Source: Psychroserpens burtonensis DSM 12212
Lineage (GTDB): Bacteria; Bacteroidota; Bacteroidia; Flavobacteriales; Flavobacteriaceae
Reading direction: 5' to 3'
Length of the DNA stretch: 64,000 nt
Assembly (NCBI RefSeq): GCF_000425305.1
Contig: NZ_KE384346.1
Span: forward strand, 217,851 to 281,850
Positions 46,201 to 54,936 of this stretch are shown piece by piece (within the stretch, counting starts at the first letter, position 1; the number at the start of each line of letters is the position of its first letter). The position numbers and the translations under genes were made by a program. Below the pieces are notes generated by a model. It made no database searches. It worked only from the letters and a program-made list of their open reading frames with translations, and had not been told where the DNA came from.

Positions 46201-49200
46201 GCTGTCTTTAATGATGTTGAAGATATTTCAATAACTTGTGACTTAGCTAATCAATATATAGTAACTTCTTTAGGTTATACAAACGGAGCTTCAAACGGAG
46301 CATGTGAAATTTCAGGATCAGTACCAGGTCAATTAAGTGGAGATTACACAGAATGTGGAGGAACACTTTTCGTAGATTGGACCTATACTGATGATTGTGA
46401 TAGAACAATTACAGCTAAGAAAACAATTACCGTTGAACCAGCATTAGTTGCATCTTTTGATGAAGTACAAGACATGACAATTTCATGTGAAGAAGCAGGA
46501 TCATTTACAGCAAGCCCTTTGAGTTATTCAAATGGAGCTTCAAATGAATTATGTTTAATTGCAGGTACTGTTGAAGGAGAATTAAGTGGAGATTACACAG
46601 AATGTGGAGGAACACTTTTCGTAGATTGGACCTATACAGATGAGTGTGGTAGACCAATCAATGCTAGTCAAACGATTACCGTTGAACCAGCACCAGCTGC
46701 AACATTTGACGATGTAGATGACATGACAATTTCATGTGACGAAGCAGGATCATTTGAAGCAGGTTCATTAGATTATACAAATGGAGCTTCAAACGAAGCA
46801 TGTATAATTGAAGGTACTGTTTTAGGAGAGTTAAGTGGAGAATACTCAGAATGTGGAGGAACACTTTATATAGATTGGACATACACTGATGCTTGTGAAA
46901 GAACAATTACAGCTAAGAAAACGATTACCGTTTTAGCAGCACCAGTTGCAGTATTTGATGAGGTAGACGACATGACAATATCATGTGACGTAGCTGGATT
47001 CTTTACAGCAGATTCATTAGGGTATACAAACGAAGCTTCAAATGAGGTATGTGAAATTTCAGGATCAGTACTAGGTCAATTAAGTGGAGATTACACAGAA
47101 TGTGGAGGAACACTTTATGTCGATTATACGTTTACTGATGCTTGTGAAAGAACAATCACAGCTCGTAAGACTGTTACAGTTAATCCAGCACCAGCTGCAG
47201 TATTTAATGGCGTAATGGACATGACAATATCATGTGACGAAGCAGGATCATTTGAAGCAGGCTATTTATATTATACAAATGCATATACATCAAACCCTTT
47301 TGGTGATTCGAATGGAGGTTCAAATGAGGTATGTTTAATAGAAGGATCAGTACTAGGTCAATTAAGTGGAGATTACACAGAATGTGGAGGAACACTTTTC
47401 GTAGACTGGACGTATACTGATGCTTGTGATAGAACAATTACAGCTAAGAAAACGATTACCGTTGAACCAGCACCAATGGCTGAGTTTGATGAGGTAGAAG
47501 ACATGACAATTTCATGTGAAGACGCAAATTCATTTGAAGCAGATGCTTTAAGTTATACAAACGGAGCTTCAACTGAAGCATGTTTAATAGCAGGTATTGT
47601 TGAAGGAGAAGCTACACCAAATTATACAGAGTGTGGTGGATCAATTACGGTAAATTGGACGTATACAGATGATTGTGGTAGAACAAGTAATGCTAGTCAA
47701 ACGATTACAGTATTACCAGCACCAATGGCTACATTTAGTCATATTATGAATGCGTCTATACCATGTGAGGATTTAGCAACTTATGAGCCAGAATTCTTAT
47801 CATATACTAATGGTGGAACTGAAGCTTGTGAAATTTCTGGATCTGTTCAAGGTGAAGCTCAAGCTTTCGAAGGAAGCTGTGGAACTTTTGAAGTAGACTT
47901 TACGTTTACAGATGATTGTGGAAGAACAATTACAGCTAAACAAACAATTACTGTTATTGATGAAACTGCACCAGTATTAACTGGAGAGTTACCTCAAGGA
48001 GCGTCTAATTTAGACTTGTGTTTTGATACACGTCCAGAAGGACCAACTGAAGCTGAAATAGCTGCTTTATTTACAGACAACTGTGGTAACGTAAATGTTA
48101 CTAAAACACAATCTGCTCCTCAGGAAGATGATTGTAGCTGGGCAGTAATGTACAGATATGAAATCCAAGATGATTGTGGAAACTTTGCTAATCCAGTAAA
48201 AGTATTCTACAACGGTGGAGATCAATCTGCACCTTTATTAACAGGAACATTGCCAGAAGGTAGTACAGGTTTACAGTGTTTAAGTGAAAATCCTGGTGCA
48301 CCGTCACTAGATGCTATTCAAGAAGCTTATACAGATAACTGTGGGACTGTAATAATAACTCCTTTAGAGCCAGTAATTACTGGTGATGATTGTAGTTGGA
48401 CTGCAACTTATGAATATACTGTAGTAGATGCTTGTGAAAACTATGCAGCTAATATAGTAATCGTAAATAGTGGTGCTGATAACATGGCTCCAGTATTAGA
48501 AGGTGAAATACCAATGGATGCAAATTCATTGAACTTATGTATTGATTCTGATTTAGAAGAGCCTTCTGAAGAAGATATCGCTTTACTTTACTATGATAAC
48601 TGTAGTGATGTAACTGTTACTAAGATCGAGAAAGTTTACGGTACAGACTGTGAGTGGATTAGAGTATTTGAATATATCGCTGAAGATGCTTGTGGAAACA
48701 AATCAGACATCATAAAAGTGAACTACATGGGTGGTGACACTTCTGCTCCTGTACCAACGGGTGAGTGTGATAATGAGACAATGACAATTAGCACTGAAGA
48801 TGGTGCAGTTTGCCCACAAGAGGCTTCAATATCATTAAACATTGGAGATGAAATATCAGCTGGAGACAACTCTTGGACTGTAGCAGGAATTTCTGTTGCA
48901 CAAATGAACGGTTCTTTAGTACCATGTTTTTATGATAACTGCGCAGGAATTGATGAATTAACATTTAGAGTTATTGATAAAGGTGTAGATGCAGGTGACT
49001 GTTCTACAACATTGACAGTAACATTTGAGGTTGAAGACAACTGTGAAAACGTATCTGAACCTTTCTTATGTACATTTATCATCATTGACGATACAGCACC
49101 AGTAGTTGCGTGTCCAGAAGGGCAAGACTTTGGTCTTGTAGCTGAAGCTCCAATAGCATTTGCTGATAAGGCAACTTACACTGATAACTGTCAGGCTGAT

Positions 49201-51039
49201 GGTGAAACTCAAGATTATACAGATGTTTTAACTTCTGTGATTAATGAAGATACTCTTACTACTGAAGACTTCACATTAGTGCGCACATTCACAGCTAGTG
49301 ATGGTTGTGATAATACTTCGACTTGTGATGTTGTGTACAATTGGACTGTAGTTCTTACTCCAGAAAATGATGATTGTGTTGATGCAACACCAATTGCATG
49401 TGGTGATTCTATTATGGGATCAACTGAGTATGCAAGTAATGAAGGCTCATTTAATTGTGCAGAATCTAATTTTTCTGGTTCACCAGGAGTATGGTATGTA
49501 TTGGAAGGTACAGGTGACATCCTTAATGTTGTTGCTGATACTTTTGGATCAGATTTTGACACTAAATTAGCTGTGTTTTCAGGAGTCTGTAATGATCTAG
49601 GATGTATTACTGGAAACGATGACGCATCATTTGTGAATACACAATCAGAAGTGTTTTTCCAATCTGAGGTAGGTGTAGATTACTACCTTTACGTTACAGG
49701 ATATACATTCTTTGGAGGATCACCATCATCTGGTGAGTACATGTTAAGTGTATCTTGTGAAGTTGTTGAGCCTGCTACAATCGTGGATTGTGAAGGACCA
49801 GGTGAAACTGTAGAAGTAGTTCAGTATTCTAACAATGAATTGTTAACATGGACTTATACGTCTAGTACAGGAGATCCATTAGCTCTTGATTTTAGTGGAG
49901 ACACTGAAGCTGGCTATGATTTTATCTATGTTTATGATGGTCTTGACGATGCGGCACCTTTATTAGGTGTGTTTAGTGGAAGCTTATCAGAAACAATGGT
50001 AACTTCAACTGGCGACTCATTATTCATAGTATTCGATAGTGATAATGTTGTTTCTGGGTTCTCGTTTAATGTGAATGTAGAATGTGGTAATGGTGTTGTA
50101 ATAGTTGATTGTGAAGGACCAGGTGAAACTGTAGAAGTAGTTCAGTATTCTAACAATGAATTGTTAACATGGACTTATACGTCTAGTACAGGAGATCCAT
50201 TAGCTCTTGATTTTAGTGGAGACACTGAAGCTGGCTATGATTTTATCTATGTTTATGATGGTCTTGATGATGCGGCACCTTTATTAGGTGTGTTTAGTGG
50301 AAGCTTATCAGAAACAATGGTAACTTCAACTGGCGACTCATTATTCATAGTATTCGATAGTGATAATGTTGTTTCTGGGTTCTCGTTTAATGTGAATGTA
50401 GAATGTGGTAATGGTGTTGTAATAGTTGATTGTGATGGACCAGGTGAAACTGTAGAAGTAGTTGAGTATTCTAACTATGAATTTTTAACATGGACTTATA
50501 CGTCTAGTACAGGAGATCCATTACTTCTTGATTTTAGTGGAGAAACTGAAGATGACTATGATTTTATCTATGTTTATGACGGTCTTGATGACAGTGCACC
50601 ACTAATTGCTGAATTAAGTGGAGATTTATCTCAATCATTTGTTACGACTCAAGGAGCATCAGTACATGTTGTATTCGATAGTGATAATTCTGTTTCAGGA
50701 TTTTCATTTAATGTAAATGTAAACTGTGGTTTTGCATCGTGGAGACAAGCTCAAGTAGTTGAAGAAGATGTTAAAATCGACTTTACTGCGTATCCAGTAC
50801 CATTTGATAATGTTGTAAACATTGCTTACTCATTTGAATTTGAAACTAATGTAACTATCGAGTTATTTGATACTAAAGGCTTACAAGTCTTCAGTGACAC
50901 TAACAAGAATTATGTTACAGGATCTAACGGTTCATCAACATTTGATTTATCTAGATACTCAAGCCAAATGTTCTATGTGAAGTTAACGACGAGTCAAGGT
51001 ACGGTTACTAAGAAGATTGTATCTTCTGGTAAAAAGTAA
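43267..51039 (+). CDS. Giant cysteine-rich repeat adhesin with CUB domains and T9SS sorting tail
   Basis: 2590 aa. An extended N-terminus precedes the signal peptide (hydrophobic core ALAFFMLFAFNVNSMFAQ, about 38-56); the ATG at 43354 is an alternative start. Order: three units of about 75 aa (PPGPSEADVANLY type), one HYR-like domain, about 14 units of 83 aa, three more units of the first type (RPEGPTEAEIAALF), two further cysteine-bearing domains, a pre-peptidase-like domain (DDCVDATPIACGD), three CUB domains of 107 aa and a type A T9SS C-terminal domain (YPVPFDNVVNIAYSF to the end). It should be secreted by T9SS and held on the surface, acting in adhesion or binding. Base 49786 starts the CUB array. 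Confidence 0.93.
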   Translation: MFMSNFTQSGGRAKIWQSITNLSCCSIDFMTKRSTSMKALAFFMLFAFNVNSMFAQESERSTFFNRCLNDAPPGPSEADVANLYLNQCGDIPAEVVKSTFMDGNDCAWNVEYTYDIKCGEFEEQIKISYNGGDISTPVLNEGAVVPAGAQNLNVCFDNIPMGPSAASIAALYSDNCGDVVVNKSGTPSGSDCEWSVLYKYTIADTCGNMLADLDISYSGGDTEAPQLNKGASIPTGETGLNLCFSEKAQGPTVEDIAALFFDNCGTVNVTKDEQSKGTDCKWLATYTYTIQDDCLNFAESIVITYIGGDMDAPVITGVPEDITVNCIDEIPLPAKGEVFATDNCSSNVIPLATDDTSGLNGSCLGGVVVRTYTATDDCGRSVSEIQTITVLPTPESTLTTGVFPTNISCEDVAGFSAPDATYSNGVAQGACAVSGSIEADVNIDYTECGGTITVSYDGVDSCDRPLSAGPFTIIVDPAPMAAFDPIEDITITCDLANQYTADSLSYQNGASNEACLIEGEVAGELSGSYTECGGTLFVDWTYTDNCERTITAKKTITVLPAPAAQFDDVEDMTISCEEAGSFEAGSLSYTNGASNELCLIAGTVDGELSGTYTECGGTLFVNWTYSDDCGRTIETTQTITVESAPAASFDDVEDMTISCEEAGSFTAGSLSYTNGASNEACLIAGTVEGELSGTYTECGGTLFVDWTYTDNCERTITAKKAITVLPAPAAAFDDVEDMTISCDEAGSFEAGLLGYTNGASNEACVITGTVEGELSGTYTECGGTLFVDWTYTDNCERTITAKKTITVLPAPVAAFNDVEHMTVSCEEAGLIEAGSLSFTNGALNEACLISGTVEGVLSGEYSECGGLLFIDWTYTDDCGRTITAKQQIKVNPAPVATFYDVEGMTISCEEAGTFEAGVLGYTNGALNGACLIEGEVEGDLSGSYTECGGTLTVNYTYTDDCERTIEASQTITVEPATVAVFNDVEDISITCDLANQYIVTSLGYTNGASNGACEISGSVPGQLSGDYTECGGTLFVDWTYTDDCDRTITAKKTITVEPALVASFDEVQDMTISCEEAGSFTASPLSYSNGASNELCLIAGTVEGELSGDYTECGGTLFVDWTYTDECGRPINASQTITVEPAPAATFDDVDDMTISCDEAGSFEAGSLDYTNGASNEACIIEGTVLGELSGEYSECGGTLYIDWTYTDACERTITAKKTITVLAAPVAVFDEVDDMTISCDVAGFFTADSLGYTNEASNEVCEISGSVLGQLSGDYTECGGTLYVDYTFTDACERTITARKTVTVNPAPAAVFNGVMDMTISCDEAGSFEAGYLYYTNAYTSNPFGDSNGGSNEVCLIEGSVLGQLSGDYTECGGTLFVDWTYTDACDRTITAKKTITVEPAPMAEFDEVEDMTISCEDANSFEADALSYTNGASTEACLIAGIVEGEATPNYTECGGSITVNWTYTDDCGRTSNASQTITVLPAPMATFSHIMNASIPCEDLATYEPEFLSYTNGGTEACEISGSVQGEAQAFEGSCGTFEVDFTFTDDCGRTITAKQTITVIDETAPVLTGELPQGASNLDLCFDTRPEGPTEAEIAALFTDNCGNVNVTKTQSAPQEDDCSWAVMYRYEIQDDCGNFANPVKVFYNGGDQSAPLLTGTLPEGSTGLQCLSENPGAPSLDAIQEAYTDNCGTVIITPLEPVITGDDCSWTATYEYTVVDACENYAANIVIVNSGADNMAPVLEGEIPMDANSLNLCIDSDLEEPSEEDIALLYYDNCSDVTVTKIEKVYGTDCEWIRVFEYIAEDACGNKSDIIKVNYMGGDTSAPVPTGECDNETMTISTEDGAVCPQEASISLNIGDEISAGDNSWTVAGISVAQMNGSLVPCFYDNCAGIDELTFRVIDKGVDAGDCSTTLTVTFEVEDNCENVSEPFLCTFIIIDDTAPVVACPEGQDFGLVAEAPIAFADKATYTDNCQADGETQDYTDVLTSVINEDTLTTEDFTLVRTFTASDGCDNTSTCDVVYNWTVVLTPENDDCVDATPIACGDSIMGSTEYASNEGSFNCAESNFSGSPGVWYVLEGTGDILNVVADTFGSDFDTKLAVFSGVCNDLGCITGNDDASFVNTQSEVFFQSEVGVDYYLYVTGYTFFGGSPSSGEYMLSVSCEVVEPATIVDCEGPGETVEVVQYSNNELLTWTYTSSTGDPLALDFSGDTEAGYDFIYVYDGLDDAAPLLGVFSGSLSETMVTSTGDSLFIVFDSDNVVSGFSFNVNVECGNGVVIVDCEGPGETVEVVQYSNNELLTWTYTSSTGDPLALDFSGDTEAGYDFIYVYDGLDDAAPLLGVFSGSLSETMVTSTGDSLFIVFDSDNVVSGFSFNVNVECGNGVVIVDCDGPGETVEVVEYSNYEFLTWTYTSSTGDPLLLDFSGETEDDYDFIYVYDGLDDSAPLIAELSGDLSQSFVTTQGASVHVVFDSDNSVSGFSFNVNVNCGFASWRQAQVVEEDVKIDFTAYPVPFDNVVNIAYSFEFETNVTIELFDTKGLQVFSDTNKNYVTGSNGSSTFDLSRYSSQMFYVKLTTSQGTVTKKIVSSGKK
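44455..47970 (+). repeat. Array of about 14 coding repeats, 249-bp period
   Basis: Typical unit: FDDVEDMTISCEEAGSFEAG, then LSYTNGASNEACLIAG, LSGTYTECGGTLFVDWTYTD and CERTITAKKTITVLPAP. Thirteen units from 44704 are clear and one divergent unit precedes them. Each has four cysteines at fixed places. One unit (near 47280) has a 12-residue insert (YTSNPFGDS). Antisense ORFs at 44933, 46676 and 47204 are by-products of the repeat. Confidence 0.92.
49786..50730 (+). repeat. Three CUB-domain repeats, 321-bp period
   Basis: Units start GAT-TGT at 49786, 50107 and 50428. Units 1 and 2 look identical except one synonymous difference (GAC/GAT in LDDAAP). Unit 3 differs at many sites. The CUB pattern is LTWTYTSSTGDPL, YDFIYVYDGLDD and VFDSDNVVSGFSFNV. 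Confidence 0.9.
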
Positions 51040-51084
51040 TTGATACATAATAATTAGGGATAGTCCCTAAGGGTATATATTAAA

Positions 51085-51112
51085 GGCAGCTAGTTATAGC
51101 TGCCTTTTTTTT
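51085..51112 (+). terminator. Rho-independent terminator of the adhesin gene
   Basis: GGCAGCTA and TAGCTGCC flank GTTA, followed by eight T residues, 46 bases after the stop. Confidence 0.9.
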
Positions 51113-51280
51113 GTGCCCTTTTTTTTGTCTGAAATGTGCCTTGTATTACAAATTAATCCTAGAGATGGATGAGTGTTGTAGGTTTAACAGTTCCTCATAA
51201 AACATAGAAATGAATAAGCTATAGAAATGAATCAAATACAAAATGTGGGTGAGTTGTAAAATTTCCGAAGTACATAAAAT

Positions 51281-51440
51281 TTGTTTCAGGGTTTTTGAGC
51301 ACGAGTAATGACTACTAATTATATATTAAAAGTCATGGAGAGTTTATCTAATTACTCAAATCACATATTCTTTATAAAGTGAACTTCTAGTCCAGGTGCT
51401 TATTCCTCGAATGACTTTTGATGCTGGTCAATAGTAGTAG
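51281..51440 (-). pseudogene. Relic of a second copy of the STAS-like gene 3' half
   Basis: Read on the minus strand, TTAGATAAAC at 51351-51342 and the following 68 bases align almost gap-free with the end of the intact gene (51750-51674), including the last codons and the downstream AAATTTTAT. The relic contains stops and cannot encode the protein. Homology upstream of 51351 is weaker and contains indels, so the left boundary is uncertain. Confidence 0.5.
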
Positions 51441-51678
51441 GTATAAAAATAATTAGAGACCTTCTCAAGGGTTATATAGCAAAGCGCACATATAGAACTT
51501 CCTTTTTTTTCTTGTTTCTATTTTTTATACTGAAATGGGCCTAACGCAATAATTAATTTACTTACTTAATAAGAAGTACGCTTTCTGCATATCCATATGA
51601 TCTATAAAATAGATAAGTAAGACATTTAAAATAAAGGTGAATTTTGTTTAGTGTTTGGATTTCCGAAGAAAATAAAAT

Positions 51679-52044
51679 TTACTTAAGGAGTTCTTTAGTC
51701 CAAGCAATTGCTTCTGGAAGTGTGTCAAAAATCTCAAAGGGTTTATCTAAGAACAATTTCTCAATTTGTGCAGTGCTTTTGGCCATGAAATTTTGAGAGA
51801 CGACACAAAACCCAAGGAGATTTTTAATTTTAGAGGTTTCTTTATAGATTGCTGGATCTACAGAGTAAGAGTTAATTCTATGCGTGATATAAACAAAGGG
51901 TTTATTCTTAAAATAAGTAAAGGCAGTGTTGGTTAATATTAAATTCTCTTTTAAGGTTATATGAACCCCTGCATCCATGACAACAATCATGTAGTTATCA
52001 AAAATATGTACTTCACAAAAATCTAATCGTAAGCGCTCTGTCAT
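51679..52044 (-). CDS. STAS/SpoIIAA-like single-domain protein
   Basis: 121 aa cytoplasmic protein. Pattern of strands and helices (VHIFDNYMIVVMDAGVHITL, NTAFTYFKNKPFVYITHRIN, IKNLLGFCVVSQNFMAKSTA, FEIFDTLPEAIAWTKELL) fits the SpoIIAA-like/DUF7793 STAS group common in marine Bacteroidota. There is no obvious phosphorylatable Ser motif of anti-anti-sigma factors. Role unknown. A relic of its 3' half lies just downstream, showing past local duplication. Confidence 0.7.
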   Translation of the reverse strand: MTERLRLDFCEVHIFDNYMIVVMDAGVHITLKENLILTNTAFTYFKNKPFVYITHRINSYSVDPAIYKETSKIKNLLGFCVVSQNFMAKSTAQIEKLFLDKPFEIFDTLPEAIAWTKELLK

Positions 52045-52080
52045 AGTCTCAATTTAAGCATTCAAAAAGTATGAAACAAT

Positions 52081-52110
52081 AAAAGAGCCTCTTTATTTAA
52101 AGAGGCTCTT
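52081..52110 (-). terminator. Terminator downstream of clpC
   Basis: AAGAGCCTCTTTA and TAAAGAGGCTCTT form a long stem with minimal loop; on the minus strand it is followed by the T-rich TTTATTG. It separates clpC from the STAS-like gene. Confidence 0.8.
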
Positions 52111-52129
52111 GTGTTCTAAGACTACTATT

Positions 52130-54679
52130 TTAAGATTTAGTCTCTTTGGCAGACTTTACTATTTTGATAGTCAATTCATCAGCTTTAGCATCTAAATCCA
52201 TATGAATGGTATCTCCTTCTTGTAATTGCGAGTTAATGATCTCTTCAGCAAGGGCATCTTCAATATACTTTTGAATCGCTCTTTTTAAAGGTCTAGCACC
52301 GTACTCTTTGTCAAACCCCTTATCTGCGATATAATCTTTAGCCTTATCACTAAGGTTAAGTTCATAGCCTAAATCTCTAATTCTCTTAATAAGAATTGCC
52401 AATTCAATATCAATAATTTTATTGATATCTTTTCTTTCTAAAGCATTAAAAACCATGACGTCATCAATCCTGTTTAAAAACTCAGGAGCGAATGCTTTTT
52501 TAAGTGCATTTTCAATAATGCTTTTTGAATTATCACTGGCTTGAGCAGTTTTTGCAGACGTACCAAAACCAACGCCTTGACCAAAGTCTTTAAGTTTTCT
52601 GGCTCCAATATTAGAGGTCATGATAATGATTGTATTTCTAAAATCAATTTTACGACCAAGACTATCGGTTAAATAGCCATCATCTAAAACTTGCAATAAC
52701 ATATTAAAGACATCTGGATGGGCTTTTTCAATTTCATCTAAAAGAATTACAGCATAAGGCTTACGACGTACTTTCTCTGTTAACTGACCACCTTCTTCAT
52801 AACCTACATATCCTGGAGGTGCACCAACTAATCTAGAAATAGCAAATTTCTCCATGTATTCACTCATGTCGATTCTAATCAATGCGTCTTCACTATCAAA
52901 AAGCTCACGGGCTAATACTTTTGCTAATTGCGTTTTACCAACGCCTGTTTGTCCTAAAAATATAAATGAACCAATTGGCTTATTTGGATCTTTAAGCCCT
53001 GCACGATTACGTTGAATGGCCTTAACAACCTTTGAAACAGCCGCGTCTTGTCCTATAACTTTTCCCTTAATGAGTTCTGGCAATTGAACGAGTTTGTTGC
53101 TTTCGGTTTGCGCAATTCTATTTACAGGAATACCAGTCATCATAGACACAACGTCTGCGACATTGTCTTCAGATACAATTTCTCTATGTTGTTTAGTATC
53201 TTCTTCCCACTTTTCTTGAGCTATCGCCAATTCTTTTTCGAGGCGTTTTTCATCATCTCTTAATTTTGCTGCTTCTTCGTATTTTTGTTTTTTGACAACT
53301 GTGTTTTTTGTTTCCTTTACTTCTTCTAGTTTATTTTCTAGATCAAGTATTTGTTTAGGAACCTCAATGTTAGTAATATGAACGCGAGAGCCAGCTTCAT
53401 CTAAAGCATCAATGGCTTTGTCTGGTAAAAAACGCTCTGTCATGTATCTATTGGTGAGTTTTACACAAGCTTCAATAGCTTCATCTGTATAATCAACATT
53501 GTGATGCTCTTCATATTTACCTTTAATATTATTTAAGATCTCTATAGTTTCTTCAACAGTTGTTGGTTCTACAATGACTTTTTGAAAACGTCTTTCTAAG
53601 GCGCCATCTTTTTCTATGTATTGTCTGTATTCATCTAGAGTAGTCGCTCCAATACATTGTATTTCTCCTCTGGCAAGTGCAGGTTTAAACATGTTTGAGG
53701 CATCTAAGCTACCAGTAGCACCACCAGCACCAACGATCGTATGGATTTCATCAATAAAGAGAATGATGTCATCATTCTTCTCTAATTCATTCATGACGGC
53801 TTTCATACGCTCTTCAAATTGACCTCTGTATTTTGTGCCGGCAACTAAACTGGCTAAATCTAAAGTCACTACTCGTTTATTAAAGAGTGTCCTAGATACT
53901 TTTCTTTTTATAATTCTAAGTGCTAAACCTTCGGCAATTGCAGATTTACCAACACCTGGTTCTCCAATTAATAAAGGGTTATTCTTTTTACGTCGACTCA
54001 AAATTTGTGAGACACGTTGTATTTCTTTTTCTCGTCCAACAACAGGGTCGAGTTTTCCTTCTTCGGCCATTACGGTAAGATCTCTACCAAAGTTATCTAA
54101 AACAGGTGTCTTAGATTTTTTTGCTGATTTACCAGTGGGCTGTCCAAAAGGATTTTCTTTGGAGTCATCTTCCTGATTAGGTTCATCATCTGAGAATGAC
54201 TCAGCCTTAGGAAGTTCTAAATAATCATCATCGTTAGTAATCATAAATTTGAATTGTTCTTTTACATTATCGTAATCTATTTTTAACTTATTTAAAAGTT
54301 TAGTAGTTGGGTCATTTTCATTTCTCAAAATACACAATAACAAGTGTGCGGTATTTATAGACGTACTTTGAAATAACTTCGCTTCTAAGAACGTGGTTTT
54401 TAAAGCACGCTCTGCTTGTCTTGTAAGATGTAGGTTCTTCTTTTCATTTGAAGATACTGTAATATTAGGATTTGCCGGACTTAAAATTTCAACCTTTCGT
54501 CGTAAGTGATTTAGGTCTGCGTCCAGCGCATTTAATATATCTATAGCTTTGCCATTACCATCACGAAGCAGGCCTAACATTAAATGCTCTGTACCTATAA
54601 AATCGTGACCTAATCGTAATGCTTCTTCTTTGCTATACGCAATTACATCTTTAACTCTTGGGGAAAAATTATCATCCAT
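52130..54679 (-). CDS. clpC: ATP-dependent Clp protease ATP-binding subunit ClpC
   Basis: 849 aa Hsp100 unfoldase. Two Clp_N repeats (about 1-145: EEALRLGHDFIGTEHLMLGL) precede AAA domain 1 with GEPGVGKSA and DEIHTIVGAG, a middle coiled-coil with UVR-like motif (KQKYEEAAKLRDDEKRLEKE, about 465-484), AAA domain 2 with FLGQTGVGKTQLAKVLAREL and VILLDEIEKAHPDVFN, and the C-terminal D2-small domain. The middle domain is of ClpC length, not ClpB. It unfolds substrates for ClpP. Divergent from gyrA. Confidence 0.97.
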   Translation of the reverse strand: MDDNFSPRVKDVIAYSKEEALRLGHDFIGTEHLMLGLLRDGNGKAIDILNALDADLNHLRRKVEILSPANPNITVSSNEKKNLHLTRQAERALKTTFLEAKLFQSTSINTAHLLLCILRNENDPTTKLLNKLKIDYDNVKEQFKFMITNDDDYLELPKAESFSDDEPNQEDDSKENPFGQPTGKSAKKSKTPVLDNFGRDLTVMAEEGKLDPVVGREKEIQRVSQILSRRKKNNPLLIGEPGVGKSAIAEGLALRIIKRKVSRTLFNKRVVTLDLASLVAGTKYRGQFEERMKAVMNELEKNDDIILFIDEIHTIVGAGGATGSLDASNMFKPALARGEIQCIGATTLDEYRQYIEKDGALERRFQKVIVEPTTVEETIEILNNIKGKYEEHHNVDYTDEAIEACVKLTNRYMTERFLPDKAIDALDEAGSRVHITNIEVPKQILDLENKLEEVKETKNTVVKKQKYEEAAKLRDDEKRLEKELAIAQEKWEEDTKQHREIVSEDNVADVVSMMTGIPVNRIAQTESNKLVQLPELIKGKVIGQDAAVSKVVKAIQRNRAGLKDPNKPIGSFIFLGQTGVGKTQLAKVLARELFDSEDALIRIDMSEYMEKFAISRLVGAPPGYVGYEEGGQLTEKVRRKPYAVILLDEIEKAHPDVFNMLLQVLDDGYLTDSLGRKIDFRNTIIIMTSNIGARKLKDFGQGVGFGTSAKTAQASDNSKSIIENALKKAFAPEFLNRIDDVMVFNALERKDINKIIDIELAILIKRIRDLGYELNLSDKAKDYIADKGFDKEYGARPLKRAIQKYIEDALAEEIINSQLQEGDTIHMDLDAKADELTIKIVKSAKETKS

Positions 54680-54936
54680 AGTAATCTCTTTCTGCTTTAA
54701 AAATAATAAAATCTATATACAAATGGGCAAAAATTATACCTTAAATATAGCGTTGCTACTAATAGAGTGAAAAATCTTTAAAAATTCAAAGTTTTTAACA
54801 AAAGACTTATTAAAAATTATATAAAATTTTGTTAATAAATAGTTCTAAATTTCAATCAAATAAGTCGCATAAACACTGTGGGAATTGTTATCTTAGCCTG
54901 ATTTGAAAACCTACAAAAATCTAATTTAAATTATAT

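Larger units (their letters stand above)
51052..51750. repeat. Degenerate tandem duplication, period about 399 bp
   Basis: Matching landmarks recur at constant offset: AATTAG(A/G)GA at 51052/51451, TGAAATG at 51130/51531, TTTCCGAAG with ATAAAATTT at 51262/51660, and GTTTATCTAA at 51342/51741. The left copy includes the adhesin terminator; the right copy runs into the 3' part of the STAS-like gene. Confidence 0.7.

Noticed and set aside
44933..47437. Three antisense ORFs of 76-77 codons (44933, 46676, 47204) with similar sequences
   Set aside because: They recur because the opposite strand is a 249-bp coding repeat; Leu/His-rich make-up is that of a shadow frame.
44455..50730. Regular repeats considered as CRISPR or satellite DNA
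   Set aside because: Periods of 249 and 321 bp keep the reading frame and encode folded domains with conserved cysteines.
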